Of a DNA stretch of 64,000 nt, positions 17,196 through 26,827 are shown in pieces. Every line of letters begins with the position of its first letter. Positions within the stretch are counted from its first letter, which is position 1. The DNA is taken from assembly GCA_025450755.1 (NCBI GenBank), contig JANWLR010000042.1:81141-145140 (forward strand), in the 5' to 3' direction. A program made the translations under genes and the position numbers. The stretch is from Sphingomicrobium sp. (GTDB lineage Bacteria; Pseudomonadota; Alphaproteobacteria; Sphingomonadales; Sphingomonadaceae). The notes beneath the pieces were generated by a model. That model did no database searches. It was not told the DNA's origin and was given only the letters and a program-made list of their open reading frames with translations.

Positions 17196-18845
17196 ATGAG
17201 CGAACGCGAATCCATGGGATATGACGTGGTCATCGTCGGCGGAGGGCCGGCGGGCCTGAGCGCGGCAATTCGCCTGAAACAGCTCGCCAGCCAGGCCGGG
17301 CGTCAACTTAGCGTCTGCATCCTCGAGAAGGGCAGCGAGATCGGCGCGCACATCCTGTCTGGGGCTGTGGTCGATCCTGTGTCGCTGGACGAGCTCATTC
17401 CCGACTGGAAGGGGCGCGGCGCGCCGATGGGCGTGCCGGTCAGCGAAAACCATCACTGGGTCCTGACGAGCAGCGGCAAGTGGGAATTCCCCGAGTTCGT
17501 CATGCCGCCCTTCATGCACAACAAGGGCATGTACACACTGAGCCTCGGCAATTTCTGCCGCTGGCTCGCAAGTCAGGCCGAAGAACTGGGGGTCGAGATC
17601 TTCCCCGGCTTCCCCGCCGCCGAGATTCTGTTGAACGACGATGGGTCGGTGAAGGGGGTCGCTACTGGCGACATGGGAATTGCACGGGACGGCAGTCACC
17701 GCCCGGACTACCAGCAGGGGATGGAGCTTCACGCCAAATATACCTTCTTCGCGGAAGGTGCGCGGGGGCATCTTACAAAGCGCCTGACCGAGCTGTTCGG
17801 GCTTAGAAATGAAAGCGGTCCGCAAGTTTTCGGTATCGGGATCAAGGAATTATGGGATATTCCTGCCGAGAAACATAAGCCCGGTCGAGTGATCCACACC
17901 CAGGGCTGGCCGCTCAAGGACGCATGGGGCGGCGGGTTCCTCTACCACCAGGACAACAACCAGGTCGCCTTGGGCTTCATCGTCTCGCTGGACTATTCAA
18001 ACCCGTACCTTTCGCCGTTCGACGAGCTGCAGCGCTGGAAGACTCATCCGGCAATCCGCTCCGAGATCGAAGGCGGCCGCCGCGTCTCCTACGGCGCTCG
18101 GGCGATCAACGAGGGCGGCTATCAGGCGATCCCGAAGCTCGCATTCCCTGGCGGCGCGTTGATCGGCTGTGCCGCGGGCTTCGTGAACGTGCCGCGGATC
18201 AAGGGCACGCACAATGCGATGAAGTCCGGCATGCTGGCGGCCGAGGCGGCGTTCGAAGCGATTTCGATCGATCGCTCGGGTGACGTCCTCGACTCCTATG
18301 CGACGGCGGTCCACAAGAGTCGCATCGAACGCGACCTTAAGATGGTGCGGAATGCGCAGCCGGCGGTCGCTCACTGGGGCGGCGTGGCGGGCACGCTCTA
18401 CGCCGGGCTCGACATGTGGCTGAATTACCTGAGGATCGGAGTGCCGTGGACGCTCAGTCACAAGCCCGACCACACGCGCCTCAAACGCAAGGAGTTCGTA
18501 GCGCCCATCGATTATCCAAAGCCCGATGGCGTACTGACCTTCGATCGCCTCTCATCGGTTTTCGTGTCCAACACGAACCACGAGGAGGACCAGCCGGTTC
18601 ATCTGGCGCTCAAGGATGCCGACATACCCACTGCGATAAACCTGCCGGTCTATGCCGGCCCCGAGCGGCTTTATTGCCCGGCAGGAGTATATGAATTCGT
18701 CGACGGCGAGAGCGGTGAACCCAGACTCCAAATCAACGCCCAGAACTGCGTCCACTGCAAGACGTGCGACATCAAGGATCCGACCCAGAACATCAACTGG
18801 GTCACTCCCGAGGGCGGTGGAGGTCCCAATTACCCGAACATGTAA
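17196..18845 (+). CDS. Electron-transfer flavoprotein:ubiquinone oxidoreductase
   Basis: 549 aa. FAD-binding VVIVGGGPAGLSAAIRL at the N-terminus (residues 10-27), the ETF-QO signature regions GAHILSGAVVDPVSLDEL and GFVNVPRIKGTHNAMKSGMLAAEA, and a C-terminal ferredoxin-type [4Fe-4S] motif INAQNCVHCKTCDIKDP, completed by a cysteine in LYCPAGVYEF. It passes electrons from ETF (fed by acyl-CoA and other dehydrogenases) to ubiquinone at the inner membrane. etfA and etfB are not in the window. The start has a putative GAGGGCAGCGG upstream. First gene of a rightward string. Confidence 0.96.
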   Translation: MSERESMGYDVVIVGGGPAGLSAAIRLKQLASQAGRQLSVCILEKGSEIGAHILSGAVVDPVSLDELIPDWKGRGAPMGVPVSENHHWVLTSSGKWEFPEFVMPPFMHNKGMYTLSLGNFCRWLASQAEELGVEIFPGFPAAEILLNDDGSVKGVATGDMGIARDGSHRPDYQQGMELHAKYTFFAEGARGHLTKRLTELFGLRNESGPQVFGIGIKELWDIPAEKHKPGRVIHTQGWPLKDAWGGGFLYHQDNNQVALGFIVSLDYSNPYLSPFDELQRWKTHPAIRSEIEGGRRVSYGARAINEGGYQAIPKLAFPGGALIGCAAGFVNVPRIKGTHNAMKSGMLAAEAAFEAISIDRSGDVLDSYATAVHKSRIERDLKMVRNAQPAVAHWGGVAGTLYAGLDMWLNYLRIGVPWTLSHKPDHTRLKRKEFVAPIDYPKPDGVLTFDRLSSVFVSNTNHEEDQPVHLALKDADIPTAINLPVYAGPERLYCPAGVYEFVDGESGEPRLQINAQNCVHCKTCDIKDPTQNINWVTPEGGGGPNYPNM

Positions 18846-20493
18846 ATGGCTGGCGGGCCCGGCGCTCGCCGCGGTCGTTCTTATGGCGGCTCCTGCGTCG
18901 GCGATCAGCATCACCGATCCGGCGCAGGCCTATATCCAGGCTCGCGCGGCGGCGATGAACGGCGAGCACGCCGAGGCGGCGCAGCTCCTCGCATCGCTTG
19001 CCCAATCCGAGCCTGGCCAAACCGATATCGCGAGAAAGGCGCTCGGCGAAGCGATCGGCGCGGGCGAGATGGATCTTGCGCTGAACCTTTCGCGCACCAT
19101 CCCGCCGGCGAAGCTCCCGACCGAAGCCCGGATGCTGCTCGTCGGCGAAGAGATTAAGCACGGACACCCCGAGCGCGCGCTGCCATGGCTCAATGTGAGC
19201 GGCGCCACTGGAGACCTCAGCTTTCTTGCGCCGCTAGTTGCCGCCTGGGCGGCAGCCGACCGCAGTAATCAAAGCGACGCGCTCGCCGCGCTCGACCAGG
19301 TTCCAGCCGGAAGCCTGCTCGGGCCGCTTACGGACGAGGAAAAGGGCCTCATCCTGCTCAAGTTCCGGCGCACCGCGGATGCGGAGCCGTTCGTCCGGCG
19401 CGCCGTCGGCGCTTCGCGGTCGCGCGAAAAGCGTCTTCGCCTCGCCTTCGCCGATGGTTTCCTCGCCGCCGGCGACCGTGCCCGCGCGCTCATGATCATC
19501 GATGGCATGGGCGAGGGAGAGTTCGCCGCGCGGCAGCGGATCATGGCCGGGAAGATGAGCGGCCAGGCGATCGACAGCTTACCCAAGGCGCTCGGCGAGG
19601 TGCTGACTGCTTTCTCGGCGGATCTTACGCGGATGCAACGCTCCGCTCCGCCGGTCGGACTGGTGCAGGTCGCACGGTATATCGATCCGCAGGACAGCAG
19701 CACCACAGTGCTTCTCGCGCTCCTGCTCGCCGATCAAAAGCAGACAGACGACGCGCTTGCGCTGCTCAAGACCGTTCCCCAGAACGATGCCCTAATCAGC
19801 GACGTTCGGGACGTTCAGGCGCGGGTATTGGCGAACGCCAAGCGCTATGACGAGGCCTATCAGCTCGCCGCCGCCGCGACGATTTCGCGCGATGCCGACG
19901 CCACCGATTTTTCGAGGCTTGCCGACGTGCTGGAGGCGATGAAGCGACACGGCCCGGCGGCCGATGCCTATGGTCGCGCGATCGCCCTCAGCCAGGAGCA
20001 TGGCGTTAAGAGCGACCTGTGGACTTTGCTCCTGCTCCGCGCGGGAGCGCTCGAGGAAGCGAAGCGCTGGCCGGAGGCAAAGGCGGCGCTTCAGCAGGCA
20101 CTTACGCTTCAGCCCGATCAGCCATTGTTGCTCAATTTCCTTGGCTATGCCGAGCTTGAGCGCGGCGAAAATGTTGGCTCGGCGGAGGCAATGATCGCCA
20201 AGGCCAGCGAGCTTGCGCCCGACAATGCATCGATCACGGATTCCCTCGGCTGGACGGAGTTCAAGCGGGGCAAGGTCGACCAGGCGATCGTGACCCTTGA
20301 GAAAGCCGCCGAAAGCGATCCCGACCAGGCCGAAATCCAGGAGCACCTCGGCGATGCCCTGTACAAATCGGGGCGGCGCTATGAGGCGCGCTTTGCCTGG
20401 AATGCCGCGCTCATCACGGCCGAAGACGAGATCGCTGTTCGTGTGAAGGCGAAGCTGGCGAACGGGCTTACGCCGTCGAACGCAGCGCCTTGA
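18817..20493 (+). CDS. Exported TPR protein
   Basis: About 558 aa. The frame is open well upstream inside the ETF-QO gene, so the start must be chosen. GTG 18817 is the last start codon before a good signal sequence (KWLAGPALAAVVLMAAPASA, then ISITDPAQAY), overlapping the ETF-QO end by 29 bases. The ATG at 18846 is in another frame. The body is helical with TPR repeats, clearest at PEAKAALQQALTLQPDQPLLLNFLGYAELERG and VDQAIVTLEKAAESDPDQAEIQEHLGDALYKSG. Probably a periplasmic or outer-membrane-associated scaffold; the substrate is unknown. The last codons overlap the ispE start. Confidence 0.8.
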   Translation: MEVPITRTCKWLAGPALAAVVLMAAPASAISITDPAQAYIQARAAAMNGEHAEAAQLLASLAQSEPGQTDIARKALGEAIGAGEMDLALNLSRTIPPAKLPTEARMLLVGEEIKHGHPERALPWLNVSGATGDLSFLAPLVAAWAAADRSNQSDALAALDQVPAGSLLGPLTDEEKGLILLKFRRTADAEPFVRRAVGASRSREKRLRLAFADGFLAAGDRARALMIIDGMGEGEFAARQRIMAGKMSGQAIDSLPKALGEVLTAFSADLTRMQRSAPPVGLVQVARYIDPQDSSTTVLLALLLADQKQTDDALALLKTVPQNDALISDVRDVQARVLANAKRYDEAYQLAAAATISRDADATDFSRLADVLEAMKRHGPAADAYGRAIALSQEHGVKSDLWTLLLLRAGALEEAKRWPEAKAALQQALTLQPDQPLLLNFLGYAELERGENVGSAEAMIAKASELAPDNASITDSLGWTEFKRGKVDQAIVTLEKAAESDPDQAEIQEHLGDALYKSGRRYEARFAWNAALITAEDEIAVRVKAKLANGLTPSNAAP

Positions 20494-21302
20494 GCACGCA
20501 AGCGCGAGAGATCGCGCCGGCAAAGCTGAACCTGGCGCTGCATGTGCGCGGACGGATGCCGGATGGACGGCACAGGATCGAGACCATCTTCGCTTTCTGC
20601 ACCGATGGCGACCTGCTCATCTGCGAGAAGGCTGGCCGCATTTCGCTGACTGTCACCGGAGACTTCGCAGGAGAGCTCGGTGATTCCGTGGAAAATCTCG
20701 TCACCAAGGCGGCTAACGCACTCGCACTTTCCGGTGAAGTTCAGGAAGGCGCCGCAATTACACTGGACAAGCGGATGCCGGTCGCAGCCGGAATCGGCGG
20801 TGGTTCAGCGGATGCCGCCGCTGCGTTACGGCTGTTGACGTCATTGTGGCAGATCGATCCAAAGCACGCTGAAGAAGTAGCGCCGGAGCTCGGAAGCGAT
20901 GTGCCTGCTTGCCTCCTGAGCTTGCCGATGCGAGGCGAAGGAGCGGGAGACAAGCTGTCGCCAATCGACCTTTCCCAAATCTCCGGCACTCCCGTCCTGC
21001 TCGTGAACCCACGCGTACCCTTGTCTACTGCCGAGGTGTTCGGGCGGTGGGACGGCAGCGACCAGGGGCCGCTCGAAGAATGGGAGCACGGCTTCAACGG
21101 ACTTGAGATGGCCGCGAGATCGCTTGTGCCACAGATCGAGACCGTGCTCGCCTGGCTATCGGCTCAGCGCGGCTGTTGGATTACGCGCATGTCCGGTTCG
21201 GGAGCGACCTGCTTCGCCTTCTTCGAAAGCGAGCAGCAGAGGGACGATGCGGCCGAACTTGTCCCGCGCGAATGGTGGCGCCTGACAACCTTCCTGCGCT
21301 AG
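20490..21302 (+). CDS. ispE: 4-diphosphocytidyl-2-C-methyl-D-erythritol kinase
   Basis: 270 aa from TTG, overlapping the preceding stop as TTGA. EIAPAKLNLALHVRGRMPDGRH is the substrate-binding N-terminus, and MPVAAGIGGGSADAAAALR is the GHMP-kinase ATP loop (about residues 91-109). The C-terminal MSGSGATCFAFF completes the fold. It phosphorylates CDP-ME in the MEP isoprenoid pathway; the steps before and after are encoded by ispDF at 49.8 kb. Followed after nine bases by the NAD(P)H-hydrate repair gene. Confidence 0.96.
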   Translation: MSTQAREIAPAKLNLALHVRGRMPDGRHRIETIFAFCTDGDLLICEKAGRISLTVTGDFAGELGDSVENLVTKAANALALSGEVQEGAAITLDKRMPVAAGIGGGSADAAAALRLLTSLWQIDPKHAEEVAPELGSDVPACLLSLPMRGEGAGDKLSPIDLSQISGTPVLLVNPRVPLSTAEVFGRWDGSDQGPLEEWEHGFNGLEMAARSLVPQIETVLAWLSAQRGCWITRMSGSGATCFAFFESEQQRDDAAELVPREWWRLTTFLR

Positions 21303-21311
21303 GTCCGCCAA

Positions 21312-22673
21312 ATGAACCTGCGCCCGATCCTTACCGCAGAGGCGATGCGCGAAGCCGAGCAGGGCGCAATCACTGCCGGCTCCAATGTCCAGCAGCTGAT
21401 GGAGCGGGCAGGGGCAGCGCTTGCAGAAGCAGCCCATCGATTCGCAGGACCGATGCCCACGCTTGTGCTTTGCGGTCCCGGGAATAATGGCGGCGACGGC
21501 TATGTCGCTGCACGGCATTTGGCGGAACGCGGGTCGGAGGTGCGGGTCGCAGCGCTGAGCGATCCTACAAGCGAAGCGGCGAAATGGGCGCGGTCGCAAT
21601 GGCGAGGCGCCATCGAGAAGCTGACCGACACGACAAATGCCGGGCCGCTCGTCATCGATTCGCTCTTCGGAACCGGCCTCAAGCGTGGTTTGGAATCGTC
21701 TGCAGCCCAGCAACTTTCTCGGCTGTGCGGTTCAGCGCTCGTGCGAATCGCTTGTGACGTGCCGAGCGGCGTCGAGACCGACAGCGGCGCTGAGCTGAGC
21801 ATTGTCCCGGCGTTCGACATGACGGTGACGTTCGGCGCGCTCAAACCGGCGCATCTGCTGCATCCGGCGATTCACAAATGCGGCAGGCTGGTGCTCTGCA
21901 ACATCGGCATCAAGGCAAATACGGCCTGGCACGAAATCGGCCAGCCGCGGCTGCCGGCGCTTGATCCGGGCTGGCATAAATATGATCGCGGGCTGGTCCA
22001 TGCGCTCGCGGGCAAGATGCCCGGCGCAATCGCCCTGTCGGCGAAGGCAGCGGCACGGGCAGGGGCGGGGTATGTCAAGGTCAGCACCTCACGCAGCATC
22101 GACGGGCTTTTTTCCTCAATCGTCCAGACGGACACGGCGGAGGTCAACGATCCGCGCATCGGCTGCCTGCTCGTCGGGCCCGGGATGGGCGACCTTCCGC
22201 AACTGCTTACCCTAGCGCTGACGTCAAAGGCGCCGAAGGTCATCGATGCGGACGCGATTGCACATGCAAATGACGCGGAGCGGTTCAAGGGCCAGGATGC
22301 GATCCTCACTCCACATGAAGGGGAATTTCTGAAGCTGTTCGGCGAAATCGCGGGCTCAAAAGCTGAGCGGGCGCTCGAGGCGGCCCGGCGGTCCGGCGCG
22401 GTGATAATCTACAAAGGTCCCGATACGCTGGTCGCATCACCCGATGGCCGCCTCGGCTTTCGTCCGCCGGCGCCAGCCTGGCTTGCGAGCGCAGGGACAG
22501 GTGACGTGCTTGCGGGGATGACAGCGGCGTTGCGTGCACGAGGACTGCAGGCGTTCGAAGCAGCCTCAGCTGCAGTATGGCTGCACGGGTTCGCCGCCAA
22601 AATTGCCGGTCCGCAGATGATTGCCGACGATCTCGTCGAAGCGATTCCCCAAGCCTTCGCGTCCTTCGAATGA
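21312..22673 (+). CDS. nnr: Bifunctional NAD(P)H-hydrate epimerase / ADP-dependent dehydratase
   Basis: 453 aa. The N-terminal YjeF_N epimerase domain (about 1-210) has LVLCGPGNNGGDGYVAARHL and FGTGLKRGLE. The C-terminal carbohydrate-kinase-like dehydratase domain has CLLVGPGMGD, ILTPHEGEFLKLFG, VIIYKGPDTLVASPDG and the signature WLASAGTGDVLAGMTAAL. Together they repair hydrated NAD(P)H (NADHX/NADPHX) made by side reactions. The stop overlaps the next start as ATGA. Confidence 0.95.
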   Translation: MNLRPILTAEAMREAEQGAITAGSNVQQLMERAGAALAEAAHRFAGPMPTLVLCGPGNNGGDGYVAARHLAERGSEVRVAALSDPTSEAAKWARSQWRGAIEKLTDTTNAGPLVIDSLFGTGLKRGLESSAAQQLSRLCGSALVRIACDVPSGVETDSGAELSIVPAFDMTVTFGALKPAHLLHPAIHKCGRLVLCNIGIKANTAWHEIGQPRLPALDPGWHKYDRGLVHALAGKMPGAIALSAKAAARAGAGYVKVSTSRSIDGLFSSIVQTDTAEVNDPRIGCLLVGPGMGDLPQLLTLALTSKAPKVIDADAIAHANDAERFKGQDAILTPHEGEFLKLFGEIAGSKAERALEAARRSGAVIIYKGPDTLVASPDGRLGFRPPAPAWLASAGTGDVLAGMTAALRARGLQAFEAASAAVWLHGFAAKIAGPQMIADDLVEAIPQAFASFE

Positions 22674-23845
22674 ACGAGCCGATTGTCCGCATTGCGGCAC
22701 GGGGAGACGGCGTAACTCCAAGTGGCCGCCATGTTCCGTTCGGAGTGCCGGGAGACGCGGTGCTCGACGACGGCGCGCTCGCATTCGGCCCGCATCACCA
22801 GCAACCGCCATGCCGCCATTTCCCGGAATGCGGGGGCTGCCAGCTCCAGCATGCCGACGATGAGGCCTATCGCGGCTATCTCATTTCGCGTGTCCAAACC
22901 GCGCTCGCCCAGCATGGGCTGGCCACCCAGATTCGCCCGTTGCACCTGTCTCCGCCGAACAGCCGCCGCCGGGCAACGCTCAAGGCGTTGCAGCTGGGGC
23001 AAAACGTGCTCGTCGGATTCAACGCTCAACTGTCGCACCGGATCGTCGACATGCTCGAGTGCCATATCCTCAGGCCCGAGCTGTTCGCCTTGGTTGATCC
23101 CTTAAGAAACGTGCTGGCGGGCCTGCTTCGACCCAATCGCGCCGTCGAGGCCAAGCTGACCCTGATCGACTGGGGCGCGGACCTGCTTCTGAACGGCGTT
23201 CCGGCGGGCAGGCTCGCCGATATCGAGATGCTGACGTCCTTCGCCGACGCCTATGGACTGGCGCGGCTCAGCGTCGACCGCGGACTCGGGCCGGAGGCGA
23301 TATACGAGCCGCAGCCGGCGACAGTGACGCTGTCAGGAGTGCGGGTGGGCTTTCCGCCGGGCTCATTCCTCCAGGCGACCGCAGAGGGCGAGTCAGCGCT
23401 CGTCACGGCGGTTCAGGAAGCCGTGGGAGATGCGCAATCCATTGGCGATCTCTTTGCCGGGCTCGGCACGTTCGCACTTGCCACTCGCGCCACTTACGCC
23501 GCTGAAGCCTCGCGCGACGCGGCTGCCGCACTCAAGCGCACTTCGCACGCGATGAACGTCGAGCACAGGGATCTTTACCGGAGCCCGCTCGATGCCAAGG
23601 ATCTCAACCGTTTCGACGCAATAATCCTCGATCCGCCACGCGCAGGCGCCGAAGAGCAGGTGGCGGTGCTCGCCAAGTCAAAGGTGCCGCGCGTTGCTTA
23701 TGTTAGCTGCAATCCCGCGACGTTCGCGCGCGACGCGAAGGTCTTGGTCGATGGCGGATACTCGATCGCGTGGGTTGAGCCCGTTGGTCAGTTCCGCTGG
23801 TCGACCCACGTGGAGCTTGCTGCCTGCTTCATCCGCGGTGGATGA
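22670..23845 (+). CDS. TrmA/RlmD-family RNA (uracil-5-)-methyltransferase
   Basis: 391 aa from the ATG overlapping the nnr stop. Cys48, Cys54 and Cys57 (CRHFPECGGC), with probably Cys119 in DMLECHI, bind an Fe-S cluster as in RlmD. The SAM domain shows SIGDLFAGLGTFALAT, the catalytic region has FDAIILDPPRAGA and VSCNPATFARD carries the nucleophilic cysteine. The N-terminal TRAM domain is short or missing. Substrate is 23S rRNA or tRNA uracil C5; which one cannot be read. It overlaps the convergent MAPEG gene by 17 bases. Confidence 0.88.
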   Translation: MNEPIVRIAARGDGVTPSGRHVPFGVPGDAVLDDGALAFGPHHQQPPCRHFPECGGCQLQHADDEAYRGYLISRVQTALAQHGLATQIRPLHLSPPNSRRRATLKALQLGQNVLVGFNAQLSHRIVDMLECHILRPELFALVDPLRNVLAGLLRPNRAVEAKLTLIDWGADLLLNGVPAGRLADIEMLTSFADAYGLARLSVDRGLGPEAIYEPQPATVTLSGVRVGFPPGSFLQATAEGESALVTAVQEAVGDAQSIGDLFAGLGTFALATRATYAAEASRDAAAALKRTSHAMNVEHRDLYRSPLDAKDLNRFDAIILDPPRAGAEEQVAVLAKSKVPRVAYVSCNPATFARDAKVLVDGGYSIAWVEPVGQFRWSTHVELAACFIRGG

Positions 23846-24263
23846 GGAAGATCGCCGCATGAGTGGTCAGGCCGAGCAGGCACAGGCTTCCGGCAATGAA
23901 CAGCAGAAAGCGGTAAAAGACGAGGTTGACCGTCACCTGCACCAGACTGTGAAGAATACGAAAACCAACATAGGCCCAGGCGAGATAGACATTGATGGGG
24001 GCATCGAAGCCCATCAGGATCAGCGCGATGGTAATCGCATAAAAGATCGTAGGCTGTTCTAAGAGGTGATTGTAATTGTGGGCTTTCCAGTTCGCCTGGT
24101 CGGGAATGACGCCTTCGAGTGCGCCGCCTCGTGTGCCGACCCGCCCCTTGAAGCTGATCCCGGCTCGACGCATTTCCCTGAGGCGGACCACGTACATCCA
24201 GATCTGGATAATCAAGGTCCAGGCGACCAGCGCCACGATCGGCGCGAGCAATGGGCTGTGCAT
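23829..24263 (-). CDS. MAPEG-family membrane protein
   Basis: 144 aa from ATG 24263, preceded by GGGGGGAG; the ORF-track start is 36 codons earlier without one. Four hydrophobic helices (LLAPIVALVAWTLIIQIWMYVV; PTIFYAITIALILMGF; VYLAWAYVGFRILHSLVQVTV; FYRFLLFIAGSLCLLGLTTHAAIFL) and the MAPEG region WKAHNYNHLLEQPTIFYA with YVGFRILHSLVQ. The family includes glutathione-dependent membrane enzymes; no specific activity can be assigned. Divergent from the MHS transporter gene. Confidence 0.85.
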   Translation of the reverse strand: MHSPLLAPIVALVAWTLIIQIWMYVVRLREMRRAGISFKGRVGTRGGALEGVIPDQANWKAHNYNHLLEQPTIFYAITIALILMGFDAPINVYLAWAYVGFRILHSLVQVTVNLVFYRFLLFIAGSLCLLGLTTHAAIFLIHRG

Positions 24264-24347
24264 GTGAAAGCTCCCCCCGTTTGGATGTGAAACGTGCGGC
24301 ACTTCGTTACGCTTGGCAATCGAATCCGCATCGGCTTTAGAGGGCGG

Positions 24348-25619
24348 GTGGCGGATGAGCGCAGCGACCAATTGCGGCTGACAGGGGCTCAGATCGCCTC
24401 GGTGGCTGCCGGCAATGCGTTAGAATTCTACGATTTCGTCACCTACACCTTCTTCGCGGCGCAGATTGGCAGGGCGCTTTTCCCCGGCGACGAATTGCAC
24501 TCACTCCTGTTTTCGCTCGCGACCTTCGGGGTGGGCTTCCTGACAAGACCCCTGGGCGGATTGATCATCGGCCGAATGGCGGACCGTAGGGGCCGCAAGC
24601 CGGCGATGATCCTCACCTTCACAATGATGGGCGTTGCGATGACGGGGCTTGCGCTCACCCCATCATACTCCGCGGTGGGAATACTTGCCCCTATTTTGGC
24701 GGTCGCCTTCCGCCTGCTCCAAGGCTTTTCGCTCGGAGGAGAGGTGGGTCCGAACATTGCCTATCTGATGGAAGCCGCTCCTCGGGGCCGTCGGGCTTTA
24801 TTCATTTCGCTGAACTTTGCTTCGGCAGATTTTGCAGTGCTCGTAGCGGGTTTGGTGGGCTTTGGGCTCTCGTCGGCGCTCAGCGGTCCGCAGCTGGAAT
24901 CCTGGGGCTGGCGCGTCGCTTTCCTGCTCGGGGCGACAATCGTTCCTTTTGGCCTGCGTTTGCGCCGGACGCTTGTCGAAACGCTACCCCAGGAACAGGT
25001 AGGCGATGACTCATCGCTCCGACCGGTCGTGCTTCTGGCGAGTGCAGGACTGCTCATCATCGCGGGCGCGACGATCAGCAACTACACGCTCGATTATCTG
25101 ACGACCTATGCCCAGTCGACGCTGCATATGGCGGTGCCGACGGCCTTTGCCGCGACAGTCATTCTTGGATTCATCGGCGTAGTTGGAGATCTGACAGGAG
25201 GACTTTTGTCGGATCGGTTCGGGCCAAGGCGCGTGCTCATCCTTCCATGGGTGCTGCTGATCGTCTCGATCGTGCCAGTCTTCGCGATCCTCAACGACAC
25301 GCGAACTCCAACGGCCTTGCTTGGATCGACGGCTATCCTGACGGTGTTTCACATCCTCGGCTCGTCGCCGGCGACGATCCATTTCGCGGAGGCACTGCCC
25401 CCACGCGTTCGGGCTGGAGGGATCGGGATCGTCTACGCGCTCGCGATCGCCATGTTCGGCGGGACCACCCAGCTCTTCGAGACGCTGCTGATCCGCTGGA
25501 CGGGCAATCCCATCGCGCCCGCCTGGTACATGATGGCTGCCGTAGCAGTGGCGCTAATCGGCGCGCTGTTCATTCCGGAGCAGTCGCGGAAAGGCCGCAG
25601 CAGCTCGGCTTCAACCTAA
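24348..25619 (+). CDS. MFS transporter, metabolite:H+ symporter (MHS) type
   Basis: About 423 aa from GTG 24348 (AGAGGG upstream); the ORF-track GTG at 24294 adds 18 residues with no binding site. Twelve hydrophobic segments. Family motifs: GNALEFYDFVTYTFFA in TM1, the loop motif GRMADRRGRKPAM, RLLQGFSLGGEVGPNIAYLMEAAP and the second-half counterpart GGLLSDRFGPRRVL. These place it with ProP/citrate/dicarboxylate-type proton symporters in the inner membrane; the substrate cannot be told. Convergent with the polyamine gene pair, stop codons four bases apart. Confidence 0.88.
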   Translation: MADERSDQLRLTGAQIASVAAGNALEFYDFVTYTFFAAQIGRALFPGDELHSLLFSLATFGVGFLTRPLGGLIIGRMADRRGRKPAMILTFTMMGVAMTGLALTPSYSAVGILAPILAVAFRLLQGFSLGGEVGPNIAYLMEAAPRGRRALFISLNFASADFAVLVAGLVGFGLSSALSGPQLESWGWRVAFLLGATIVPFGLRLRRTLVETLPQEQVGDDSSLRPVVLLASAGLLIIAGATISNYTLDYLTTYAQSTLHMAVPTAFAATVILGFIGVVGDLTGGLLSDRFGPRRVLILPWVLLIVSIVPVFAILNDTRTPTALLGSTAILTVFHILGSSPATIHFAEALPPRVRAGGIGIVYALAIAMFGGTTQLFETLLIRWTGNPIAPAWYMMAAVAVALIGALFIPEQSRKGRSSSAST

Positions 25620-25623
25620 GGAC

Positions 25624-26697
25624 TCAGTCGAACAGCTTCGCGAAGCGCCGCTTCTCGCGGTTGCGCCACGCGCCGCGATGCCAGGCATCGCTGGCCAGCA
25701 GCGGCAGCACGCTAGTCGCTTCGGCGAACACCATCTGCTCCATCGCGGTCGAAACCTTGCCCCAGCTCGCCGCCTCCTGGAGCGTCGAGGAAGAGCAGGC
25801 GCCATCGCGTACATCTGCGACGGTGATCTGCACGGCATATTTGTGCACCTCGACGTCGTCGTGGCCGAGGATTTCGGCGCAAACCACAGTGTCCTGAGTG
25901 AAGTTCTTCGGGACTCCGCCGCCGATCATCAGCAGGCCGGTGGTGCCCGCCTTGATCTTGATGTCGGTCAGCTCGCGGAAATCGGCGATGCTGTCGAGCG
26001 TCATGTAATGGCCACCGCGCTTCATCGCGTCGACTTGGTGCTTGACGAGCCCGAACCCCGCCGAGCTGTCAGTGAAGGCCGGGCAGAAGATCGGAACGTC
26101 ATTCTCGTATGCGAGCTGCACGAGGCTGCCCTGCTTCTTCGCATTGCTCTCGCTCAGCCACTTGCCCATTTCGCGGATGAAGGCGCGGCTGGAGTAGGGG
26201 CGCGGCTCGAGACTGTCGGCGATCAGGCCGATCATATGGTCGCAGTCCTGCAGCTGCTCCTCGTCGATATAGGTGTCGTAGATGCGATCGATGTAGAGCG
26301 ACCGCAGTGTATCATCGTCAGGGATTTCATTGGCTTGGTAGTGTTTGTGGCCAAGCGCTTCGAAGAAATCCATGTCGACGACCGTGGCGCCAGTGGCAAC
26401 GATCGCGTCGACCATGTTCGACCGTACCAGTTCCGCATAGACATCCATGCAGCCGCCGGCTGACGTCGAGCCGGCGATGACGAGGATGATCGAACAGCTC
26501 TGGTCCTCGATCATCGTGTTGTAGATCTTGGTCGCTCGACTAAGGTCGCGGCTCGTGAAGCTCATCTTCCCCATCGCGTCGAGAATCGGCCGGGCGTCGA
26601 ACTTTGTGATGTCGATATGCTCGACCGGTGTCGACAGCAGCTCGGACTTGCGCGTGTCGTTGACCGCGGACCGGTCGATCAGCTCTTCAGTCGTCAT
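25624..26697 (-). CDS. Deoxyhypusine synthase-like protein (probable homospermidine-type polyamine synthase)
   Basis: 357 aa. Matches the bacterial deoxyhypusine synthase-like family: VIAGSTSAGGCMDVYAELV (NAD-binding region), PIFCPAFTDSSAGFG, GGGVPKNFTQDT and the lysine motif EAASWGKV, corresponding to the catalytic Lys of eukaryotic deoxyhypusine synthase. Bacteria have no eIF5A, and several members are reported to transfer the aminobutyl group of one polyamine to another, for example to give homospermidine. The ornithine decarboxylase-like gene directly upstream would supply putrescine, which supports that reading (inference). 130-base gap to that gene. Confidence 0.82.
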   Translation of the reverse strand: MTTEELIDRSAVNDTRKSELLSTPVEHIDITKFDARPILDAMGKMSFTSRDLSRATKIYNTMIEDQSCSIILVIAGSTSAGGCMDVYAELVRSNMVDAIVATGATVVDMDFFEALGHKHYQANEIPDDDTLRSLYIDRIYDTYIDEEQLQDCDHMIGLIADSLEPRPYSSRAFIREMGKWLSESNAKKQGSLVQLAYENDVPIFCPAFTDSSAGFGLVKHQVDAMKRGGHYMTLDSIADFRELTDIKIKAGTTGLLMIGGGVPKNFTQDTVVCAEILGHDDVEVHKYAVQITVADVRDGACSSSTLQEAASWGKVSTAMEQMVFAEATSVLPLLASDAWHRGAWRNREKRRFAKLFD

Positions 26698-26827
26698 GTC
26701 ATGCTCCGTTGGTGAAGCCGGAAGGCAGTAGCGGTATAGGGCATGTCGTTTCTCGCGGGGGACAGCCTCACCCCGAAAACCGCGACGCGGTTAGCCTCCC
26801 ATCCCTCGCAGCGGAAGGGAAAAATCG

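Noticed and set aside
17103-17825. 240-aa minus-strand ORF over the ETF-QO start
   Set aside because: Antisense to a confidently identified gene and covering the spacer to the UDG-like gene.
18846-19157. ATG at 18846 just after the ETF-QO stop (MAGGPGARRGRS...)
   Set aside because: Out of frame with the TPR protein; Arg/Gly-rich and without domain, while the signal peptide is in the other frame.
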